10,588 bases of DNA from Kiritimatiellia bacterium (GTDB lineage Bacteria > Verrucomicrobiota > Kiritimatiellia > RFP12 > DVOR01). This document shows positions 6,488-10,588 of the stretch, piece by piece. The notes under the pieces were generated by a model. That model had not been told where the DNA came from. It saw nothing but the letters and a program-made list of their open reading frames with translations, and ran no database searches. The DNA lies in contig CAAGNN010000129.1 of assembly GCA_900771325.1 (NCBI GenBank), positions 1 through 10,588 of the forward strand, in the 5' to 3' direction. Each line of letters begins with the position of its first letter. The stretch's first letter is position 1. Made by a program: the position numbers and the translations under genes.

Positions 6488-7762
6488 TTACTTGAGATAC
6501 TTGAAAGCCTTGGCGGCAATATCGCGGCGGTAATGCGCGCCCTCAAAGGCAATCTGCCCCACGCCCTCATACGCCTTCGCCACGGCCGCGCGCAGGTCTG
6601 CCCCGAAGGCCGTCACCGTGAGCACGCGCCCACCGGCGGTGACCACCTGCCCATCGCGCAGGGCTGTCCCGGCGTGGAAGACCGTGCAACCGGCCGCAGC
6701 CGCCGCGTCCAGACCGCTAATCGCCAGCCCCTTGGGATAACTCCCCGGGTAGCCGGGCGCGGCCATCACCACCGTCACGGCGGCCTCCGGGCGCATCTGC
6801 ACCATCCCCGGCTCGAGCCGCCCCTCAGCACAGGCCAGCAAGACCGGCAGCAGGTCTGAGGCCACGCTCGGCAGCACCACCTCCGTCTCCGGATCCCCGA
6901 AGCGGCAGTTGAACTCCAGCACGTTGACGCCCTTGGGCCCAATCATCAGCCCGCAGAAGAGCACGCCCTTGTAGGTGATGCCCCGCTGCTTGAGCTCGCG
7001 CAACACCGGCAGGACAATCCGCTCCTTCGTGAAGTCCATCACCTCGGCCGTGGCGATCGGCGCGGGCGTGTAGGCCCCCATCCCGCCGGTATTCGGCCCC
7101 TGGTCGTTATCAAAGACCCGCTTATGATCCTGCGCGGCCGGCAGAAGCTCCACCCGCTCGCCATCGCACAACGCAAAGACCGACGCCTCTTCGCCCTCCA
7201 AGAACTCCTCGACCACCACCTCGGCCCCCGCCGCCCCAAAGCGTCCCCCATCAAGCATCTCGCGCAACGCCTCCTCGGCCTCCGCGCGCGTCTGCGCAAT
7301 CACCACGCCCTTCCCGGCCGCCAACCCATCGGCCTTGACCACCACAGGCAGCGAGAAGGCATCCAGCCCCGCAATCGCCTCGGCCGACGACCGGTAGACC
7401 CGGAAGCGCGCCGTCGGCACCCCGGCCTTTTCCATCACATCCTTCGAGAAGGCCTTGCTCCCCTCCAGCGCTGCGGCCGCCTGGCACGGACCAAAGACCT
7501 TGATCCCCTCGGCCTCCAACGCATCGGTCACCCCGGCGCACAACGGCGCCTCGGGCCCGACCACCACCAAATCCGGCTTCGCCTCGCGGGCCCAAGCCAC
7601 AATCCCGGCCACATCCTCGGCCCCAATCGGCACATTCGTGGCCAACGCCGCCGTCCCGGCGTTCCCCGGCGCGCAGAAGAGCTCCGGTGCGCAGCTATCG
7701 TGCGCCAACTTCCAAACAATGGCGTGCTCCCGCCCGCCGTTTCCGATAACAAGCACTTTCAT
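6488..7762 (-). CDS. purD: Phosphoribosylamine-glycine ligase (GAR synthetase)
   Basis: PurD joins glycine to phosphoribosylamine with ATP, the second step of purine synthesis. The 424-residue length is typical. In order: the N-terminal GNGGREHA (7-14), GPEAPL (69-74), the ATP-grasp loop KADGLAAGKGV (143-153), QGPNTGGMGAYTPAP (221-235) and the metal-binding FNCRFGDPET (284-293). The family signature usually ends in Gln; here it is Glu (RFGDPETE), a variant I recall from other phyla. The start codon has no Shine-Dalgarno and lies just 7 nt after a -10-like TATACT, suggesting a leaderless or nearly leaderless message. It heads the group purD-purE-amidase-SH3 protein. Confidence 0.95.
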   Translation of the reverse strand: MKVLVIGNGGREHAIVWKLAHDSCAPELFCAPGNAGTAALATNVPIGAEDVAGIVAWAREAKPDLVVVGPEAPLCAGVTDALEAEGIKVFGPCQAAAALEGSKAFSKDVMEKAGVPTARFRVYRSSAEAIAGLDAFSLPVVVKADGLAAGKGVVIAQTRAEAEEALREMLDGGRFGAAGAEVVVEEFLEGEEASVFALCDGERVELLPAAQDHKRVFDNDQGPNTGGMGAYTPAPIATAEVMDFTKERIVLPVLRELKQRGITYKGVLFCGLMIGPKGVNVLEFNCRFGDPETEVVLPSVASDLLPVLLACAEGRLEPGMVQMRPEAAVTVVMAAPGYPGSYPKGLAISGLDAAAAAGCTVFHAGTALRDGQVVTAGGRVLTVTAFGADLRAAVAKAYEGVGQIAFEGAHYRRDIAAKAFKYLK

Positions 7763-7769
7763 AGGCCAC

Positions 7770-7775
7770 AGTATA
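7770..7775 (-). promoter_or_regulatory. -10-like element (TATACT) for purD
   Basis: TATACT on the minus strand lies 7 nt before the purD ATG, so transcription would begin at or within a base or two of the start codon. The expected -35 position falls inside the yidC terminator stem (GC repeats) and has no TTGACA match. The TGC just before the hexamer could act as an extended -10-like element. Without the -35 this is moderate evidence only. Confidence 0.4.
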
Positions 7776-7777
7776 GC

Positions 7778-7802
7778 AAAAGCGCGCGCAGTGTGCGCGC
7801 GC
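7778..7802 (-). terminator. Intrinsic terminator after yidC
   Basis: On the minus strand GCGCGCGCA and TGCGCGCGC form a perfect 9-bp stem with a 3-nt loop (CAC), followed by TTTTGC. It begins 24 nt after the yidC stop and ends the rpmH-rnpA-yidD-yidC transcript. Its U-tract directly abuts the proposed purD -10. Confidence 0.7.
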
Positions 7803-7826
7803 GTGAGGGGGCAGCTGCGCCGCCGG

Positions 7827-9497
7827 TTAAGCGCGGGCGGCTTCGGCCTTGGCCGAGCGCTGGATGAGCCACATCTGCACGATGGAGAGGGCCTGGGAGA
7901 CGGTCCAGTAGAGGCAGAGAGCCGAGGCCATCTGATAGAACATAAAGAGCATCATAATGGGCATCATCCAGGTCATCATCTTCTTCTGGGCCGCGTCGCC
8001 AGTCGAGGGGCTGAGGGCGGTCTGCAGACCCATCGTCACCGCCGTCAGGATTGGCAGGATATTCAGCGGCACGGGGAGGAAGCCGGCGAAGAGGTTCTCC
8101 GGCTGGGAGAGGTCGGCAATCCAGAGGAAGGAGGCGAAGCGCAGCTCGATGGCCGAGCGCAGGACCACGAAGAGGGCGATGAAGATGGGGATCTGCACCA
8201 ACATCGGCAGGCAGCTGGAGAAGGGGTTGACCTTGTGCTCGCGGTAGAGCTTGAAGGTCTCCTGCTGGATCTTCTGGGGCTGATCCTTGAACTGCTGCTG
8301 CAGGGCCTTGATCTGCGGCTGGATAACGCTCATCTTGCGCATCGCCACGGTGCTCTTGTGCGTCAGCGGCCAGAAGACCAGGCGCACGAGCAGCGTCAGG
8401 AGGATAATCGCCACGCCGTAGTTCGGGATGAGCCAGTAGAAGCCATTGAGAATCGGCAGGAGCAACTTGCAGACCCAGCCGAAGAAGCCGAAGTCCATCA
8501 CCGCGTCGGCGTGGCCCCCGAAGGCGCGCAGCTGGTCATACTTCTTGGGCCCGAGGTAGAGGCGGGTGGTCACCTCGCTGGTCACCCCCGGCTGCAAGGC
8601 CACGGCCGGATAGGCAAAGGTGGCCGACACGCGGCTGACCTTCAAGCTCTTGGCCAACCCGTCGCGCGCGACCGTCAACGTGGCCGGCACGGCCACCTGC
8701 GGCTGGACCAACGCCACGAAGAAGCGGCTCTTGAGCGCCACCCAGGCCTGCGCCCCGGCGAAACGCTCCTCGGCCGAGAGCGGCAACCCGGTGGGGTCCG
8801 AACTCGTCCCGCAGCCCAGGAAGGCGCTGCGCGCGCCCAAAATCTTCCCCAGGCGACTCTCGCAATACTCGGGCTTACGCTCGCCCTGCGCCAGGAAGTC
8901 GGCCCCCAACGCCTCGCCCTGCGCCTTGGGCAAACTCATCGCCCCGGCCCCAAAGGCGTAGGGCCCCACGGTCGTGGCTTCGGCCGAAGAGAAGCGGTCC
9001 TTCACCGAGAGCGCATAACCGCCCTCGAGCACAATCTCGCGCTGCAGCGCCACCCCGCCGGCCAAGGTCGCCCCAAAGACCACCTTCCCCGGCTCGGAGG
9101 CGAGAATCGCATAGTCACTGGCAGCATCGCCGCCGGGCAGACCCAGCGCCAAAAGGTCGCCCGTCTCGCAAATCACCGCCGGCGCATCCTCGCGGTTTTC
9201 GGCCTTGTACTGCTTGAACTCCGCCTTAACGACCCGCGCGCCGCGGCTCGACAGGGTCAAGCGCACCTGCTCATTCTCCAGCGTGGCAAAGGCCTCGGGC
9301 GCAGCCGGCACGGCGGGGACAACCTCGGCTGCGGCCGCCTTCGGGGCCTCGATGGCCGGGGTCTGCGCGCGGTAGACCACCTGCTCGGCGCGCGGCGCGG
9401 CCGGTTGTTTCGGCTTGGGGGCGAGCAACTGCCAGCCCAAATAACCCACCAGCCCCACCACCAGGAGGGCGGCCCACAACTTCTCGGTCTTATTCAT
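7827..9497 (-). CDS. yidC: Membrane protein insertase YidC
   Basis: YidC inserts and folds inner-membrane proteins, alone or with Sec. The 556-residue product has the Gram-negative form: an N-terminal membrane helix (about 6-25), a Pro/Ala linker, a large periplasmic beta domain (about 70-330) and the conserved 60KD_IMP core from about 335. The core shows LLTLLVRLVFWPLT with the key groove arginine at 372, the cytoplasmic coiled region (IQPQIKALQQQF), NPFSSCLPMLVQIPIFIALF, and the last helices ending with QALSIVQMWLIQR. Several Met-rich helices (MMTWMMPIMMLFMF) fit the family. The ATG at 9497 overlaps the yidD stop by 8 nt (ATGAATAA), a sign of translational coupling. The C-terminus is short, without the long basic tail seen in some species. 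Confidence 0.97.
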   Translation of the reverse strand: MNKTEKLWAALLVVGLVGYLGWQLLAPKPKQPAAPRAEQVVYRAQTPAIEAPKAAAAEVVPAVPAAPEAFATLENEQVRLTLSSRGARVVKAEFKQYKAENREDAPAVICETGDLLALGLPGGDAASDYAILASEPGKVVFGATLAGGVALQREIVLEGGYALSVKDRFSSAEATTVGPYAFGAGAMSLPKAQGEALGADFLAQGERKPEYCESRLGKILGARSAFLGCGTSSDPTGLPLSAEERFAGAQAWVALKSRFFVALVQPQVAVPATLTVARDGLAKSLKVSRVSATFAYPAVALQPGVTSEVTTRLYLGPKKYDQLRAFGGHADAVMDFGFFGWVCKLLLPILNGFYWLIPNYGVAIILLTLLVRLVFWPLTHKSTVAMRKMSVIQPQIKALQQQFKDQPQKIQQETFKLYREHKVNPFSSCLPMLVQIPIFIALFVVLRSAIELRFASFLWIADLSQPENLFAGFLPVPLNILPILTAVTMGLQTALSPSTGDAAQKKMMTWMMPIMMLFMFYQMASALCLYWTVSQALSIVQMWLIQRSAKAEAARA

Positions 9498-9723
9498 CGT
9501 CTCGTCTCTTTCTCTTCTCTCGCCTCGGCGGCACGGGGTCGAACCCGCCGCGCGCCCAGGGATTGCAACGCAAAATCCGCCAGAGTCCCAATCCCACGCC
9601 CCGCACCGCCCCGTGCTCAGCCAACGCTTCCAGCATATACTGCGAGCACGTGGGCGTAAAGCGGCACGCCCCATAACCCACAAACCCGTGCAGGCACACC
9701 TGATAGGCCCGCACCACCCCCAT
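9490..9723 (-). CDS. yidD: Membrane protein insertion efficiency factor YidD
   Basis: YidD is a small membrane-associated protein that helps YidC-dependent insertion. The 77-residue reading shows the full family signature: RAYQVCL near the N-terminus, CRFTPTCSQY (20-29), EHGAVRG (37-42) and RCNPWARGGFDPVP (52-65), then a basic tail. The ATG at 9723 lies 25 nt after the rnpA stop and has no clear Shine-Dalgarno. A GTG at 9756, overlapping the rnpA stop by 8 nt, would add 11 residues (total 88) and a helix start closer to the usual YidD N-terminus, so the start is uncertain. Confidence 0.92.
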   Translation of the reverse strand: MGVVRAYQVCLHGFVGYGACRFTPTCSQYMLEALAEHGAVRGVGLGLWRILRCNPWARGGFDPVPPRREKRKRRDDE

Positions 9724-9748
9724 CAACGCGCGCGCCGCCAAACCCGGT

Positions 9749-10129
9749 CTAGCCACGCGCGCCCCCCGCTCGCTCGGCCCGACCCAACAGCCCGGCCTTG
9801 CGCCACAGCCAACGCAGCTCCCGCCGCGCCGCCGCGCAGTCGCCCTCCACCAACCGCCGCCGCGCAATCAGCACCACATCCACCCCCGCCGCCAACGCCG
9901 GACGCTCCAGCCGAAACGCCTCGCGCATCAGCCGCCGCGCCCGACTCCGCTCCACCGCCAGGCGCAGCGTCCGCTTTGCGGCCACCACCCCCACCCGGCT
10001 CTTCGCGAGCCCATTCGCGCGCCAACGCATCACCATCGCGCTCCCGGCCAGCGACCGCCCCTGCTCGAAAACCTCCGCATAGGCGCTCCCCGGCAGACGG
10101 AATGGCGACAAAAGCAAAGGAGGTTCCAC
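9749..10129 (-). CDS. rnpA: Ribonuclease P protein component
   Basis: RnpA is the protein subunit that helps the RNase P RNA cut tRNA 5' leaders. With the GTG start at 10129 it has 126 residues: FRLPGSAYAEVFEQGR (10-25) matches the family N-terminus, RVGVVAAKRTLRLAVERSRARRLMREAFR covers the central basic helix (45-73), and DVVLIARRR (84-92) the last strand. The GTG is preceded by AAAGGAGG at seven bases, an ideal Shine-Dalgarno, so I prefer it to the ATG codons upstream at 10186 and 10177. In the RNR motif the usual Asn is Ser62 (RSRARR). The gene lies 88 nt after rpmH, the normal order. Confidence 0.93.
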   Translation of the reverse strand: MEPPLLLSPFRLPGSAYAEVFEQGRSLAGSAMVMRWRANGLAKSRVGVVAAKRTLRLAVERSRARRLMREAFRLERPALAAGVDVVLIARRRLVEGDCAAARRELRWLWRKAGLLGRAERAGGARG

Positions 10130-10144
10130 GTGGGCCCCTCCTTT
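10116..10144 (-). promoter_or_regulatory. Hairpin enclosing the rnpA start codon and hiding its Shine-Dalgarno site
   Basis: On the minus strand the Shine-Dalgarno AAAGGAGG (10144-10137) is perfectly complementary over 8 bases to CCTCCTTT (10123-10116), inside codons 3-5 of rnpA. The 13-nt loop carries the GTG start codon. The folded form would block ribosome binding; the fit to the whole Shine-Dalgarno makes chance less likely, though function is inferred. Confidence 0.6.
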
Positions 10145-10217
10145 CGTTGCACTGTCGTCAACCGCTTTAGGCGTCATTCCCCGCACCCAATCGATGCGAC
10201 AGGATTGTGGCCGGCAA

Positions 10218-10355
10218 TTAAGCGTGCACCAAGGCCTTGCGACCCTTCGCGCGGCGGCGGCTCAGCAGCTTGCGCCCGCCCTTCGTCGCCATCCGGGCAC
10301 GGAACCCAATCTTACGAACGCGCTTAATCTTGGAAGGTTGCCAAGTCATCTTCAT
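10218..10355 (-). CDS. rpmH: 50S ribosomal protein bL34
   Basis: This 45-residue basic protein is too short for many gene finders but is unmistakable: it begins MKMTWQPSKIKR and contains GFRARMATKGGRKLL (17-31), SRRRAKGRKAL (32-42), the bL34 consensus. It is a structural protein of the large ribosomal subunit. AGAGGA eight bases before the ATG at 10355 supports this start over the second Met at codon 3. It heads the rpmH-rnpA-yidD-yidC cluster and has its own strong promoter 60-90 nt upstream. Confidence 0.97.
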   Translation of the reverse strand: MKMTWQPSKIKRVRKIGFRARMATKGGRKLLSRRRAKGRKALVHA

Positions 10356-10416
10356 AGTTCTGTTCCTCTCGTCTTGTGACCCCGAAGAGTCCTAAAAAAG
10401 CTCAACTGAAGCCCGC

Positions 10417-10446
10417 ACAATATCAAACACCCCGCCCCACCGTCAA
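10417..10446 (-). promoter_or_regulatory. Sigma-70 promoter for rpmH
   Basis: On the minus strand the -35 is TTGACG (10446-10441), the spacer is 18 nt and the -10 is TATTGT (10422-10417). This gives a leader of about 50 nt before rpmH. It is the best consensus match in the window, fitting a ribosomal protein operon. Confidence 0.75.
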
Positions 10447-10479
10447 GCCTTTTGTGCGGCGCGAGGGGGCTGAACCGTC

Positions 10480-10485
10480 TACAAT
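10480..10485 (+). promoter_or_regulatory. Possible -10 element (TACAAT) for the right-edge gene
   Basis: TACAAT fits a -10 and lies 42 nt before the ATG at 10528, on the strand opposite to rpmH. No -35 match is present at 16-18 nt; TTGTGC occurs 22 nt upstream, too far for normal spacing. Weak on its own. Confidence 0.3.
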
Positions 10486-10527
10486 GTAATTGCGCAGTCG
10501 TAAGAAAGAGAAGTCGGAGGAAAAAGA

Positions 10528-10588
10528 ATGGTAAGACGGTGGATGAAGAGAAGCAGGAGGGTGCGCCCCCTAGGGGGCGGCGCGCGCC
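10528..10588 (+). CDS. Possible start of a gene running off the right edge
   Basis: An ATG with GGAGG seven bases upstream opens a frame that stays open for 20 codons to the window end. The start is basic (MVRRWMKRSRRVRP, then Gly/Ala/Arg) and matches nothing I know. In many bacteria dnaA lies divergently from rpmH, but these residues do not look like DnaA and no TTATNCACA-type box is present in the gap. A second ATG at 10543 would also be in frame. The last part coincides with a perfect palindrome, so the frame could be a chance reading into a repeat. Confidence 0.35.
   Translation, partial: MVRRWMKRSRRVRPLGGGAR
10564..10579. other. Perfect 16-bp palindrome near the right edge
   Basis: CGCCCCCTAGGGGGCG reads the same on both strands. 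It is followed by a GGCGCGCGCC-rich end. It could be a protein-binding site, a repetitive extragenic palindrome, or coding sequence by chance; the window ends too soon to decide. Confidence 0.6.

Noticed and set aside
7455..9659. A 734-codon plus-strand open frame across purD and yidC.
   Set aside because: It is antisense to two certain genes, rich in His, Arg, Gly and Gln, and looks like an opposite-strand shadow caused by high GC.
10356..10527. Replication origin next to rpmH.
   Set aside because: I saw no DnaA-box-like sequences (TTATNCACA) or AT-rich unwinding stretch in the gap, and the neighbouring gene does not look like dnaA.

Overview
The window looks like a piece of chromosome from a GC-rich, diderm (Gram-negative-type) bacterium. 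Three things suggest this: a YidC with a large periplasmic domain, a periplasmic-type amidase with a signal sequence, and a TRIC/UPF0126 inner-membrane protein. A DksA-like zinc-finger protein with a long histone-H1-like Lys/Ala/Pro tail suggests, but does not prove, the Verrucomicrobiota/Kiritimatiellota (PVC) side of the tree. This taxonomic guess is inference from gene style only.

Layout. Positions 1-345 hold no gene I can support. They contain a 22-bp tandem repeat at the left edge, a hairpin, a small terminator-like stem carrying an inverted copy of the repeat core, and a good promoter. Three plus-strand genes follow: the H1-tailed DksA/TraR-like regulator (346-1470, closed by a hairpin), a TRIC/UPF0126 membrane protein (1559-2257), and a large secreted protein of unknown function with its own promoter (2317-3855). 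A near-perfect stem-loop at 3866-3899 separates these from a long minus-strand block that converges on it.

Read in its own direction, the minus-strand block runs rpmH (10355) - rnpA - yidD - yidC (stop 7827), then a terminator, then purD - purE - a zinc amidase - a secreted SH3/coiled-coil protein (stop 3922). The first half is the classic ribosomal protein L34 / RNase P protein / membrane-insertion cluster, with an 8-nt yidD/yidC overlap. The second half makes two enzymes of purine synthesis and two cell-envelope proteins, with spacings of 19, 28 (or 10) and 11 nt, so it is probably one transcript. The right edge holds the divergent start of a possible plus-strand gene that I cannot identify.

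I found no mobile element, tRNA, CRISPR array or obvious defence system, and no complete unknown multi-gene system. The unusual signals are mostly regulatory: two ribosome-binding sites locked in local hairpins (the DksA-like gene and rnpA), two promoters sharing the same 32-bp architecture, a purD -10 element that abuts the yidC terminator and implies a leaderless mRNA, an amidase tail with three repeated modules, and an RnpA whose conserved RNR-motif asparagine is replaced by serine.
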